Made by a program: the position numbers and the translations under genes
Shown: positions 18,867 through 27,783 of the stretch, piece after piece
Layout of the letters: each line of letters starts with the position of its first letter
How positions within the stretch are numbered: position 1 is the first letter of the stretch
The notes under the pieces: model-generated
Database searches by the model: none
The model's input: the letters and a program-made list of their open reading frames with translations, nothing else
Told to the model about the DNA's origin: nothing
Assembly: GCF_001412655.1 (NCBI RefSeq)
Contig: NZ_CP012996.1
Span: 3,224,001-3,288,000 of the forward strand
Direction: 5' to 3'
Length of the DNA stretch: 64,000 nt
Origin: Pedobacter sp. PACM 27299
GTDB taxonomy: Bacteria; Bacteroidota; Bacteroidia; Sphingobacteriales; Sphingobacteriaceae

Positions 18867-20276
18867 ATGAAACGATATAAACAATTATTGGTGATGTGCA
18901 TGCTGCCTGTGCTGCTGCTGCTCGCCTGCAAAAAAAACGAACACAGTATAGGAGAGGTGCTGGACAGATCGGAGATTAAATTCGAGGTGGTTCAGGACTT
19001 GAAAGCCGATGCAGGCGGGAATACGGTAATCCTTAAAAACATGACGCCAGGGACACTGCCGATGTGGGATTTCGGAATCGGTACCTCTACTAAAATGATC
19101 GATACGGTGAAGTTTGCCTTCGCCGGGGATTATGTGGTACGCTTTTCGGTAGCGACCGGTGGAAGGGTCGTAAAGATGGATTCTGTCCTGGTTAAAGTGA
19201 CGCAAGACAACCTGAATTATGTAAATGACCCGCTATGGACCGCCATTTCGGGTGGTGTAGGCCAGGAAAAACAATGGGTTTTAGATACGGAAGGTAAATT
19301 CTTCAATAGCCCTTTATATTTCTACGGGGTAAATAATGGCTGGCTTAAAGAAGGAAGCCCGTTTGGCAACTTTAATACCGGTTGCTATGGTGGTGACTGC
19401 TGGATTTGGGAAGCAGGTGTAGGCGACGTCTATCCTAATATCATGACCAAAGGCGACTATGGCTCGATGACTTTCAGTCTAAAAGGCTTGGCTACATTTA
19501 AAGCAGTAAAACCTATGGAGGAAGGAAAAACTCAGACCGGAACTTACATCTTAAATATAGGTTCTAAAACGCTGACCATTAATAATGCAAGCATTCTTAG
19601 AGGCTATAAACCTGCAAAAAATGGGATCACTGGAATCAGCAACTGGACCAATTATAAGATTCTTTCCCTGGATGCCAATACCATGCAGCTAGGGGTGATT
19701 CGTGATAAAGATGTGGATGGCGAAGGCCCTGCGATGATCGTTTACAACTTCCTTTCCAAGACTTTTTCTGATAATTATGTACCGCCTGTAACAGGGCCTG
19801 ATGCAGGTTTCGACCCTACCTTTAAGACAGGTGAGCTGTTAACGATGCTCACAGGAACGGCTTCCGGCAGGTTATGGAAAATTGATGCTGCAGGAAATCC
19901 GATCGACTGGATTGGTAAAGGGAAAGGCTGGACGAAATCCCATGCAGACAGCAGAGATTGGGGCTGGAATGACTCCTGGGATGCTGTAGCTAAAGATTCC
20001 TGGATTTTATTTAACCGCGTTGGTGGTCTGAAATATACCAGAAGTCAGAATGGTGTCGTTAGCTCAGGTACTTTTACCATCAATGAAGCGACCAATGAAG
20101 TGACTTTGAATGGTGATTTATTGATCCAAAATCCGGGCAGCTTTATGAGTCCATTGAAAAACACTTTTAAGGTAGTGAAGGCCTTCCCAGGAAAAGTCGA
20201 AAGTCTGGGTATCTGGTTTGGCACAGATTATAATGTCGAAAAGGACGAATGGTTCGCCTTCCACTATATTTTATAA
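18867..20276 (+). CDS. Putative surface glycan-binding lipoprotein with PKD-like domain
   Basis: 469 residues from the ATG at 18867; a frame extending to 18828 would overlap the SusD stop and add 13 residues before the signal. Lipoprotein signal ends at Cys21 (LLLLACKKNEH). Residues about 35-115 look like a PKD/Ig-type beta-sandwich (TVILKNMTPGTLPMWDFGIG). The remainder has many Trp and Gly and two similar stretches (about 160-260 and 330-469), which may be two carbohydrate-facing lobes. Its place right after SusD is that of SusE/SusF-like surface glycan-binding proteins. I do not recognise a named family; the binding role is inferred from position. The gene is followed by a strong terminator. 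Confidence 0.7.
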   Translation: MKRYKQLLVMCMLPVLLLLACKKNEHSIGEVLDRSEIKFEVVQDLKADAGGNTVILKNMTPGTLPMWDFGIGTSTKMIDTVKFAFAGDYVVRFSVATGGRVVKMDSVLVKVTQDNLNYVNDPLWTAISGGVGQEKQWVLDTEGKFFNSPLYFYGVNNGWLKEGSPFGNFNTGCYGGDCWIWEAGVGDVYPNIMTKGDYGSMTFSLKGLATFKAVKPMEEGKTQTGTYILNIGSKTLTINNASILRGYKPAKNGITGISNWTNYKILSLDANTMQLGVIRDKDVDGEGPAMIVYNFLSKTFSDNYVPPVTGPDAGFDPTFKTGELLTMLTGTASGRLWKIDAAGNPIDWIGKGKGWTKSHADSRDWGWNDSWDAVAKDSWILFNRVGGLKYTRSQNGVVSSGTFTINEATNEVTLNGDLLIQNPGSFMSPLKNTFKVVKAFPGKVESLGIWFGTDYNVEKDEWFAFHYIL

Positions 20277-20294
20277 CGTTCTTAATGTCCCCTT

Positions 20295-20329
20295 GGAGCC
20301 TTTTCAATCTTGAAAAGGCTCCTTTTTTT
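20295..20329 (+). terminator. Rho-independent terminator after the susCD-lipoprotein genes
   Basis: A perfect 12-bp stem (20295-20306 with 20311-20322), four-base loop and seven T (20323-20329). It lies 19 bases after the lipoprotein stop and before the GH2 gene, so the GH2 gene probably needs its own promoter or read-through. Confidence 0.92.
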
Positions 20330-20355
20330 ATCCAATAATCAGCTATAATTTCAAT

Positions 20356-22866
20356 ATGATGTTCCGAATTCCTTTCCTTTTGATCATTTTATTCTTTGCT
20401 CCCGCAGAAACTTTGCTAGCCAAAGAACTAGTCAGATTGCCAGTTAAAACACTTAAAAAGCGATCCACCCCAGCATCCTCCAGACAGATTCTTGATTTTA
20501 ATGAGGGATGGAGATTTTTTCTTGGTGATGATCCTAAAGCAGCTCAAGAAGCTTATCCAGATCAATCCTGGCGGCAATTAGACCTGCCCCATGATTTTAG
20601 TATTGAAGGGAGTTTTAGTAAATCTCATCCGGCAGGGTTTGGTGCAGGGGCTTTACCCGGGGGTATTGGATGGTATCGCAAAACCTTTGTGATCCCGGCA
20701 AGTTCAAAAGGGAAATACCTGGCAATCAATTTTGATGGGGTTTACCGTGATGCAGAAGTATGGATCAATGGACATTTTCTTGGGAAAAGACCGAATGGCT
20801 ACATCGCTTTTCAATATGAGTTGTCTCCTTATTTGAATTATGGGGCTAAAAATACCATCGCTGTGCGTGCCGACAATAGTAAACAGCCTAATTCCCGCTG
20901 GTACAGCGGTTCAGGTATTTACCGGGAGGTGAAATTGATCAGTTCAGGGGCTTTAAGAATTGCCCAATGGGGACGGTTTATCACTACGCCATCTGTAAAA
21001 GCAACGCAAGCGGTGGTAAAAGTAGAAAGCAGGATCGTTAATAACTTGAAAGCGGTTCCTGAAGGTGAATTGAGGACTTTTATCTATGATCAGCAAGACA
21101 GATTAGTAGCCAGTCAGCGGCAGAAATTCAATCCTAAAATGATATCGATAGGTCATCATAAGGGACTTACTGATCAGCATGAGCTAAAAATGACCACTGA
21201 ATTAAGGGTATCACAACCCAGGCTTTGGTCAGATACAGATCCTTACTTATACCGCATTCAAACCCAGATTTGGGTGGCAGGAAAAGAAACAGATCGGGAG
21301 GAAAGTGCTTTAGGAATTCGCAGTTTCAGCTTTGACGCAGATCGTGGATTTATACTGAATGGAAAAGAATTGAAAATTAGAGGGGTGTGTAACCACCATG
21401 ATCTAGGCGCATTGGGGGCCGCTTTTAATGAGCGCGCGGCCATGCGACAATTGGAGATGTTGAAAAAAATGGGTTGTAATGGCATCAGAACCTCACACAA
21501 TGCCCCGGCTTCGGCATTATTGGATTTATGTGACCGCATGGGTTTTATCGTGATGGATGAGGCTTTCGATATGTGGGCAAAGAAAAAGACAGATTTTGAC
21601 GGACACCTGAATTGGACAGAATGGCATAAAAGAGACCTGGAAGATTTAGTGTTAAGAGATAGAAACCATCCTTCCGTTTTCATCTGGAGCACCGGAAATG
21701 AGATTCAGGAACAATGGGGAACTGGTACTGACACTACTGGCCGCGTGATCGCCAGATCTTTAACTGCGATTGTCAAAAATCTGGACCCCACAAGACCGGT
21801 AACTACGGCCAATAACGACGTAAATACTTATAACAACCTGATCCAGTCTGGCGCTATGGACTTAATTGGCTATAATTACAACCATGATAAATGGAAAGAT
21901 TTTCATAAAACCTATCCGGGGAAAAAACTCATCGCTACAGAAACCACTTCCGCTTTGCAGACACGGGGTCATTATGACTTACCGTCAGATAGCATCAGAA
22001 TCTGGCCAACAGCCTGGGATAAACCATTGCTGACCGGCAACGCTGATTTAAGCTGTTCAGCTTACGACAATTGCCGGACACCATGGGGATCTACGCATGA
22101 GGAAACTTTGCAGGCATTTGAAAACAATCCGATGGTTTCCGGGATGTTTGTCTGGACAGGTTTTGATTATCTAGGGGAACCAACGCCTTATGAATGGCCG
22201 GCAAGGAGCTCTTATTTCGGAATCATTGATCTGGCGGGTTTTCCAAAAGATGTTTATTATTTGTACCAAAGTGCCTGGACAAACACTCCAGTGCTTCATG
22301 TTTTTCCGCATTGGAATTGGAGCGCCGGACAGCCGGTCGATGTATGGGCGTATTATAGTCAGGCATATGAAGTGGAGCTTTTTCTGAATGGCAAATCTCT
22401 GGGTATTAAGAGAAAAGAAGGGCAGGAGATGAAGGTTTTCTGGAAGGTAAAGTATGAAAAGGGCACCTTGAAAGCGGTTTCCAGAAAAGATGGAAAGGTG
22501 GTTTTGGAGCGAAACATCTCCACTGCCGGTCGACCGGCAAAACTAGTGCTTACCGCCGATCGTGCGGAGATCAATGCAGATGGAAAAGATTTGTCTTACA
22601 TCACTGTCAAGGTATTGGATCAGGAAGGGAACTTAATTCCTGATGCCGCACATCAGATTACGTTTAGTCTTGAAGGGCCGGCAAGCATTGCCGGGATCGA
22701 TAATGGGAGTCCAACGAGTCATGAATCATTCCAGGCAAATCCTCATCAAGCTTTTAATGGGCAGGTCATGGTGATCCTGAAAGCTAAAAAAGAACCTTCA
22801 AAGCTTCGGTTGATGGCAAGTTCCCCAGGATTGCAGAGCGGATCTGTAGCGGTTCTTGTTAAATAA
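20356..22866 (+). CDS. GH2 glycoside hydrolase, probable beta-galactosidase
   Basis: 836 residues with signal peptide (1-23, FFAPAETLLAK). Sugar-binding jelly-roll domain at about 45-200 (WRQLDLPHDFSIEG, WYRKTFVIP), Ig-like domain about 210-325, TIM barrel about 330-620 with acid/base Glu449 in STGNEIQEQ and nucleophile Glu529 in IATETTSAL. C-terminal DUF4982-type and invasin/Ig-like domains follow (about 640-836). GH2 includes beta-galactosidases, mannosidases and glucuronidases; this domain order is most common in Bacteroidota beta-galactosidases. In the locus it could remove galactosyl side chains that cap xylosyl branches. Starts with two ATGs in a row (20356, 20359). Confidence 0.9.
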   Translation: MMFRIPFLLIILFFAPAETLLAKELVRLPVKTLKKRSTPASSRQILDFNEGWRFFLGDDPKAAQEAYPDQSWRQLDLPHDFSIEGSFSKSHPAGFGAGALPGGIGWYRKTFVIPASSKGKYLAINFDGVYRDAEVWINGHFLGKRPNGYIAFQYELSPYLNYGAKNTIAVRADNSKQPNSRWYSGSGIYREVKLISSGALRIAQWGRFITTPSVKATQAVVKVESRIVNNLKAVPEGELRTFIYDQQDRLVASQRQKFNPKMISIGHHKGLTDQHELKMTTELRVSQPRLWSDTDPYLYRIQTQIWVAGKETDREESALGIRSFSFDADRGFILNGKELKIRGVCNHHDLGALGAAFNERAAMRQLEMLKKMGCNGIRTSHNAPASALLDLCDRMGFIVMDEAFDMWAKKKTDFDGHLNWTEWHKRDLEDLVLRDRNHPSVFIWSTGNEIQEQWGTGTDTTGRVIARSLTAIVKNLDPTRPVTTANNDVNTYNNLIQSGAMDLIGYNYNHDKWKDFHKTYPGKKLIATETTSALQTRGHYDLPSDSIRIWPTAWDKPLLTGNADLSCSAYDNCRTPWGSTHEETLQAFENNPMVSGMFVWTGFDYLGEPTPYEWPARSSYFGIIDLAGFPKDVYYLYQSAWTNTPVLHVFPHWNWSAGQPVDVWAYYSQAYEVELFLNGKSLGIKRKEGQEMKVFWKVKYEKGTLKAVSRKDGKVVLERNISTAGRPAKLVLTADRAEINADGKDLSYITVKVLDQEGNLIPDAAHQITFSLEGPASIAGIDNGSPTSHESFQANPHQAFNGQVMVILKAKKEPSKLRLMASSPGLQSGSVAVLVK

Positions 22867-22881
22867 GTACAAGATATTTTT

Positions 22882-22927
22882 AACATTAAAGCCCCAAAGT
22901 TGGAAAAAACTTTGGGGCTTTAATGTT
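22882..22927. terminator. Strong bidirectional terminator
   Basis: A 20-bp perfect inverted repeat (22882-22901 with 22908-22927) with a six-base loop, rich in GC at its core and AT at its ends. It sits between the converging GH2 gene (stop 22866) and DUF4142 gene (stop 22938) and can serve both. Confidence 0.9.
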
Positions 22928-22937
22928 GATGTGCAGG

Positions 22938-23525
22938 TTATTTCATCCTGTCGTGGATGGCATTGATCATGTCCAGGTGAGCTTTCACCACCAGTTCAGT
23001 TTTAGTTGCAAAAGACTTAAGGTCATTGTCTGTACCGTCTTTAGCTTCTTTTTTCATCAGGTCAAGGGTAGATTTATGACCTTCTACCATCGCATCTGTA
23101 TAGGCTTTGTCAAAGTCTTTGCCTGTTTTCTGGGTCAGCTCGGTCAGTTTTTTCTGATGTGCTTCGTCAAGTCCATTAGGCAGGGTAATGTTTTTCATTT
23201 TAGCAATGGCAATTAATTCTTCGTTGGCTTTACCATGGTCGGTCACCATCATCGTTGCAAACTCTTTAAGCTGGGGGTCAGTAGTTTTTGTGAGTGCAAG
23301 TTTAGCAAATTCTACTTCGGCCATGCCGCCAACAGCAGCTTTAGTTGCAAACTCTGAATCAGAAGGTTCTACAGCGATTCCACCAGTCATTTTTTCATTT
23401 GAGGTGGTATCTTTCACCATGTTTAAACTATCCGCAGTTTGTCGGGCATCTTTTGTACTACTATTACATCCTTGAAATGCAAATGCAGTAGCAGAAATTG
23501 CACATAAATAGATCATTTTTTTCAT
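22938..23525 (-). CDS. DUF4142 domain lipoprotein
   Basis: 195 residues. Lipoprotein signal ending at Cys20 (AFAFQGCNSS), then a low-complexity linker and a four-helix DUF4142 domain from about residue 60 (FATKAAVGGMAEVEFAKLAL, TDPQLKEFATMMVTDHGKA, AYTDAMVEGHKSTLDLMKKE). The domain is ferritin-like in fold and common in envelope proteins of Bacteroidota and Proteobacteria; its biochemical role is not established. Stands alone on the minus strand. Three GATTCAG repeats lie upstream of it. Confidence 0.9.
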   Translation of the reverse strand: MKKMIYLCAISATAFAFQGCNSSTKDARQTADSLNMVKDTTSNEKMTGGIAVEPSDSEFATKAAVGGMAEVEFAKLALTKTTDPQLKEFATMMVTDHGKANEELIAIAKMKNITLPNGLDEAHQKKLTELTQKTGKDFDKAYTDAMVEGHKSTLDLMKKEAKDGTDNDLKSFATKTELVVKAHLDMINAIHDRMK

Positions 23526-23604
23526 AACGTAAGATTTTGTTTCCCCTATAACAACCGCTATTAATTTATTGTTTTCCAGCGCATTTGTAGAGGGTGTTCA
23601 AGAG

Positions 23605-23656
23605 GATTCAGAAATCACTATTGGAAAGATTCAGAAGTTACTTTCCAAGGATTCAG
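23605..23656. repeat. Three evenly spaced GATTCAG repeats
   Basis: GATTCAG occurs at 23605, 23628 and 23650, spaced 23 and 22 bases (about two helical turns), within similar surroundings of AA and ACT. The block is upstream of the minus-strand DUF4142 gene. It may be a regulator binding region; the short spacer otherwise holds no gene. Confidence 0.4.
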
Positions 23657-23684
23657 CGTTGCTTTAAAGGGCATTGCCTGAGGC

Positions 23685-24968
23685 TTAAAATACCTCATTT
23701 AATCCCAGAAATAAGCCTTTTGCACCATAGTTACCAAAAGCATAATCCACGCACAGATTGGTTCTTGTGGCTTTATTGAACAATATCCTTAAGCCGGCGC
23801 CACCTGCAGGCTGCCATTTCTGGAATATTTTAGTTCCTAAGTTGTCATTGGCAGTTTGTACGTTAACGAAGGTAACTCCGCTTAAAAACTTGTTTGCAGT
23901 AATAGGGAAACGGTATTCCAGTTCCGAATAGAAATAATCGGTTCCTTTAAAATACCCAACTGTATATCCTCTTCCGCTTCTGTAATTTGCATCTTTACCC
24001 GTACCCGGAAGTTCGAGGTAAGGCAGTGTCCCGCTGACTAAATAAGAACCCCAATTCCAGAAAGCAAGTACATGCTCTGGGTTTTTACTGGAAAGACTCC
24101 AGTATTTTCTAAAATCCGTGGTGACCTGAACTGCGTTTTTGGTGCTGCCGATCCAGCTTTGGTTGACCCTCAAACCTGCATCTGCATAGATTCCTTTGTG
24201 CGCACGATTCTGATTGTCGCGGGTGGTATACTGGAGGTTAAACAGGAAGCCATTGGCGAGATAATGGTCTGTTTTAAACCCTTTTTCTTTACTGTAAATG
24301 TGATAAGGGGTAAGGCCGTCTGGATTACTTTTATCTTCCAGGGCCCTTCTGATATCAATGGAAACTCCTGCGCCAACAAAAAGGTGATCCATCACTTGTT
24401 TGTATACCTTTTCCCGGAAATTGTAATATTGGCCATGAATCACATAACCTTTCCGATCCGGATTGGCCAGTATGACTTCTTCGGGACTGCCTCCTGTTAC
24501 TTTTGCACCAATTCCAAATCCGAAATCAGGAACCACAGTTTTTGCAGCTACCAGACTTCCCTGAAAATTCCAGCGGTTTCCCGGAGTATATACATTGTGG
24601 GCCAGGTAAAAATAAATAATCCCTTTCGTTGTAATGGAAGCCGATGTGGCGGCAATAGACATCAGGGTGTTGGGTTCATGACCAAGTACTCTTCCTGCCA
24701 CCGCTTTTAATCCAATTTGCGCACCAATACTTGGATTGTAGGCAATACTAGGCATCGGAGTAATGCCTGATTTTTTCTGTGCAGGCTTTTGTGGTTTACC
24801 AGGACGGAAGATCTGATGGATTAAATCAGCGATATCGTAAGTGCTTTTCACACTATCCTTATGTAAAGAATCTTGTTGTTTTATGGCTTGGCCATAGCTA
24901 TATCCTTCTCCAAATGCCATCAGAGCCAATAGAACTACACTTATTTTGGAGAATTGCTTAATCTTCAA
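23685..24968 (-). CDS. BamA/TamA-like (surface antigen D15 family) outer-membrane protein
   Basis: 427 residues. The best start is a TTG at 24968 because it gives a full signal peptide (MKIKQFSKISVVLLAL, cleavage near GYSYGQA); no ATG lies upstream in frame and the next ATG would cut the signal. A short proline/lysine-rich linker (about 40-65) leads to a single barrel domain with repeated aromatic strands (GIYADAGLRVNQSW, YYFRE-type turns, FYSELEYRFPI, GGAGLRILFNKAT) and a C-terminal Phe. No POTRA domains are present, so it is not the essential BamA; this short class is common in Bacteroidota and its role is unclear. Confidence 0.75.
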   Translation of the reverse strand: MKIKQFSKISVVLLALMAFGEGYSYGQAIKQQDSLHKDSVKSTYDIADLIHQIFRPGKPQKPAQKKSGITPMPSIAYNPSIGAQIGLKAVAGRVLGHEPNTLMSIAATSASITTKGIIYFYLAHNVYTPGNRWNFQGSLVAAKTVVPDFGFGIGAKVTGGSPEEVILANPDRKGYVIHGQYYNFREKVYKQVMDHLFVGAGVSIDIRRALEDKSNPDGLTPYHIYSKEKGFKTDHYLANGFLFNLQYTTRDNQNRAHKGIYADAGLRVNQSWIGSTKNAVQVTTDFRKYWSLSSKNPEHVLAFWNWGSYLVSGTLPYLELPGTGKDANYRSGRGYTVGYFKGTDYFYSELEYRFPITANKFLSGVTFVNVQTANDNLGTKIFQKWQPAGGAGLRILFNKATRTNLCVDYAFGNYGAKGLFLGLNEVF

Positions 24969-25153
24969 TTTATTTAAAATATATAATGTTGAGTATTTCT
25001 GGTTTATTTCAGCCGGTAGAGTAAAACTGAGCTGCCATGTTCAGCAAAGCTAGTGTTTGATTTGATAAACTAGGCGCAATTACTGTTCCAATAAAATAAT
25101 CATTTAATTACTGTGATAAATGTGGCCATTCTACGCTTTTTATGAGGTTTATC

Positions 25154-25813
25154 CTATTCTTTTGATAAGGCCACTATATCCTTTACTTCCAGGATACGTT
25201 TTGGGTATCCCTTTTTTACGGAATTGATCATCGCCAGTCCTACTTCTTCCAGCGTGCAAAATCCAGCAGGGAATAACTTTCTGCCGATAGGATAGATCCA
25301 GGAGAAAAATTTGTATAAGCTTTTTAGGTTTTTCTGACCTGGCAATGCTTTCATGAAACCAGGTCGGAACATATAGGCGTTTTTAAAAATACGCATCAGC
25401 GCATTTTCTGTTTTACCTTTTACACGTGCCCAGGCAACATTTCCCTGTTCTGTGCTGTCGGTACTGGCACCTGAAACATAGCAAAAGGTAAGTTCAGGTC
25501 TAATTTTCGCGAGATGCTGGCCAACAGTAAGGGTAAGATCGTAGGTGGTATGCTCGTATGCTTCCTTGCTAATTCCGACCGAGGAAATGCCCAGACAAAA
25601 GAAGCAAGCGTTGTAATCTGCAAGCTGAGGGTCCAATTCCTCCAGATGGAAAAAGTCTTTATGGATAATTTCCTGGAGCTTAGGGTGGCTGATGCCTCCA
25701 GGTTTTCTATTGATGACCAATACCTTTTCTACGTCTGGATGCTTTAAGCAGGTTAGTAATACACCTTCTCCAACCATGCCTGTTGCTCCTGTGATGATTG
25801 CTTTTATTTTCAT
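25154..25813 (-). CDS. NAD(P)-binding Rossmann-fold protein (epimerase-like)
   Basis: 219 residues. The dinucleotide-binding loop is GATGMVGEG at residues 9-17, followed by ...VLVINRKPGG at the end of strand two. Small atypical short-chain dehydrogenase/NmrA-like proteins of this length serve as oxidoreductases or redox-sensing proteins; none of the classical YxxxK pair is obvious, so catalytic activity is uncertain. Faces the DoxX gene on the opposite strand with 104 bases between the starts, so the two may share a promoter region. Confidence 0.82.
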   Translation of the reverse strand: MKIKAIITGATGMVGEGVLLTCLKHPDVEKVLVINRKPGGISHPKLQEIIHKDFFHLEELDPQLADYNACFFCLGISSVGISKEAYEHTTYDLTLTVGQHLAKIRPELTFCYVSGASTDSTEQGNVAWARVKGKTENALMRIFKNAYMFRPGFMKALPGQKNLKSLYKFFSWIYPIGRKLFPAGFCTLEEVGLAMINSVKKGYPKRILEVKDIVALSKE

Positions 25814-25878
25814 GATTCAATAGAATTGTAATGTTAAATTGATAAATGACCGCTTATTCTTAATCGCGTCAGGTTAGG

Positions 25879-25886
25879 TAAATTTG
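25879..25886 (+). promoter_or_regulatory. -7 promoter box of the DoxX gene
   Basis: TAAATTTG matches the Bacteroidota -7 consensus TAnnTTTG 32 bases before the start codon. No clear -33 TTG was found at the standard distance. Confidence 0.45.
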
Positions 25887-25917
25887 TTACTGCGCGGGTA
25901 AACATATATATTTATTT

Positions 25918-26310
25918 ATGAAAACAATTAACCGCATTAATCCACTATTCCTGATTCGTTTAGCTATTGCCACTATTTTTTTATCTCATAGTTTACATGG
26001 AGTGCTAAACCACACGGTAAACGATTTTGGCGAAGGGTATTTGAATAAGGTTGGCTTTGCACCTTTCGGGGTTTATGTGGCCTGGGCTTTAATGGTTTTT
26101 GAAATCATCGGTTCTATATTAATTCTGTTTGGAAAATTATTGAAATATGTGGTGCCCGGCTTTATATTGATCTTGATTACTGGAATTATACTGGTTCACT
26201 ATCCTGATGGCTGGTTTGTAGTAGGCCCAGGAAGAAACGGAATGGAGTTTAGTTTTGTCCTGATTCTTTCCTTAATCGCCATCTGTATCCCGGTGAAGAG
26301 ACGCAGGTAA
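25918..26310 (+). CDS. DoxX-family membrane protein
   Basis: 130 residues with four predicted membrane helices. Visible: LIRLAIATIFLSHSLHGVLN at the start of helix one, WALMVFEIIGSILILFGK and the final SFVLILSLIAICI. DoxX/DoxD-like proteins are small integral membrane proteins, some linked to quinone-dependent oxidation or to redox stress; here the role is unknown. Its stop is only four bases from the stop of the converging hydroxyacid dehydrogenase gene. Confidence 0.82.
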   Translation: MKTINRINPLFLIRLAIATIFLSHSLHGVLNHTVNDFGEGYLNKVGFAPFGVYVAWALMVFEIIGSILILFGKLLKYVVPGFILILITGIILVHYPDGWFVVGPGRNGMEFSFVLILSLIAICIPVKRRR

Positions 26311-26313
26311 AGC

Positions 26314-27252
26314 TCATTCTTTCAGCCATTCGGCAATCCTATTCCTGATATCCTCATAAAATGTCTGGTAGGTGTTTTCAGTCACATAGCCGATATGTGG
26401 CGTGGCCAATACATTCGCCAAGATACGAAAAGGGTGCTGAAGCGGTAAAGGCTCAGTTTCATATACATCCAAGGCCGCAGCGGCGATCTTTTTCTGCGTT
26501 AATATGCTAATTAAAGCAGATTCGTTTACTAATGGTCCTCTGGAAGTATTGATCAGGAAGGCAGTTGGCTTCATGAGGTTCAATTCTTTTTCGCCGATGA
26601 TGCCTCTGCTTCTTGAACTTAGCACTAGATGTACAGATACAAAATCAGCATCTTTGAATAACTCTTCTTTGCTGACAAGTTTTGCCCCTTGAGCAGCAGC
26701 TTTTTCTTCAGTAAGGTTTTCGCTCCAGGCGATGACCTCCATTTCAAATGCTTTTGCATAGCGGGCGATGGTGCTGCCAATACGACCAAGGCCAACAATC
26801 CCGATGGTTTTTCCTTTCAAATCTATGCCGATCTCTGTTTGCCAGCCATTTTTACGTACCTGATTAGTTTCCGGAACGATATGTTTTGCTAAAGCAAGGA
26901 CCAATGCCCAAGTCAGTTCTGGTGCGCCATTGGATTGATATCTGGTGGGAGAAATGGCAATTCCAAATTCTTCCGCAGCCTTTATGTCTATGGAAGCATT
27001 CCGCTCGCCAGTAGAAATAATGAGCTTTAGATTGGGCAATTGCGACAGAATTTCACGTGTTAAGGGGGTGCGTTCCCGCATCACCGCGATGACCTGGAAA
27101 GGTTGTAAGCGCTTAATGACTTCTTCTTTTGCAGACAAATGGTCATTAAAGACGGTGATTTCGGCGAGTTTATTTATAGCTGACCAATCTCCGTAGGTTA
27201 AAGCTACATTTTGATAATCATCTAATATCGCAATCTGTGGTCGTGTAATCAT
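26314..27252 (-). CDS. D-isomer-specific 2-hydroxyacid dehydrogenase
   Basis: 312 residues. NAD-binding motif GIVGLGRIGSTIARYAKAF at about 149-167; catalytic Arg in NTSRGPLVNESAL, Glu in YETEPLP and His in ATPHIGYVTENTY. The enzyme reduces or oxidises 2-hydroxy/2-keto acids in the cytoplasm; the substrate cannot be read from the sequence. It is not near serine-biosynthesis genes, so a 3-phosphoglycerate role is unlikely. Minus strand, converging on the DoxX gene. Confidence 0.93.
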   Translation of the reverse strand: MITRPQIAILDDYQNVALTYGDWSAINKLAEITVFNDHLSAKEEVIKRLQPFQVIAVMRERTPLTREILSQLPNLKLIISTGERNASIDIKAAEEFGIAISPTRYQSNGAPELTWALVLALAKHIVPETNQVRKNGWQTEIGIDLKGKTIGIVGLGRIGSTIARYAKAFEMEVIAWSENLTEEKAAAQGAKLVSKEELFKDADFVSVHLVLSSRSRGIIGEKELNLMKPTAFLINTSRGPLVNESALISILTQKKIAAAALDVYETEPLPLQHPFRILANVLATPHIGYVTENTYQTFYEDIRNRIAEWLKE

Positions 27253-27396
27253 TATTTATTCATTTTATATGAAACGGTAATTGCCAATAATAGTTTTTAT
27301 TGAGCTTAAATTTAACGTATAGCATTGACTAAGGTTGAATAAGACGTTCTGCTGACCTTAAATCTGAAGCGAATTAGCTAGAACGCCTTAAAAATT

Positions 27397-27440
27397 ATAT
27401 ACATAAGATTCTTATGTATATGTTTAATCTGTTATATTTG
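27397..27440 (+). promoter_or_regulatory. padR promoter with inverted-repeat operator
   Basis: Arms of 11 bp, ATATACATAAG (27397-27407) and CTTATGTATAT (27411-27421), separated by three bases, sit just before TATATTTG (27433-27440), an exact match to TAnnTTTG. Only four bases separate this box from the ATG at 27445, so the transcript would start at or next to the start codon (leaderless). The dyad is a good candidate for PadR autoregulation. Confidence 0.6.
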
Positions 27441-27444
27441 AAAT

Positions 27445-27783
27445 ATGGCAGTCAATAATGAATTATTCAAAGGAACCTTACAAACCATTATTCTCAACCT
27501 TTTGGCGGAGAATGAACGAATGTATGGATATGAAATCACGCAGAAAGTAAAGTCAATTACGCAAGGAGAACTATTATTAAAAGAAGGCGCTTTGTATCCT
27601 GCATTACACAAGTTAGAGGCGGAAGGTTTGCTGGAAACCACTACAGAAGTAGTAGAAAATAGGGTCAGAAAGTACTATTCTTTATCACAGGATGGCGAAA
27701 AAGCGGTAGTCAATAAATTGCAGGAAGCGAAGGATTTCATTCTTAATTTACAACTGCTGCTCAATCTTAGGCCTTCATCCTGA
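27445..27783 (+). CDS. PadR-family transcriptional regulator
   Basis: 112 residues. The winged helix is clear: LFKGTLQTIILNLLAENE, RMYGYEITQKV, LLKEGALYPALHKLEAEGL and the wing EVVENRVRKYYSLSQDG. Short PadR proteins (subfamily 2) repress small stress or transport operons and release DNA on binding a ligand. The next gene downstream encodes a membrane protein and is the probable target. A leaderless promoter and dyad lie directly upstream. Confidence 0.95.
   Translation: MAVNNELFKGTLQTIILNLLAENERMYGYEITQKVKSITQGELLLKEGALYPALHKLEAEGLLETTTEVVENRVRKYYSLSQDGEKAVVNKLQEAKDFILNLQLLLNLRPSS

Noticed and set aside
24072..24710. 212-codon open frame antisense to the BamA-like gene
   Set aside because: The sense strand gives a full barrel protein with signal peptide; the antisense product is Cys- and Phe-rich without a recognisable domain.
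27341..27389. Imperfect inverted repeat AAGACGTTCT / AGAACGCCTT
   Set aside because: Arms match at 9 of 10 positions but are 29 bases apart with no T-run or promoter nearby; too weak to call a site.
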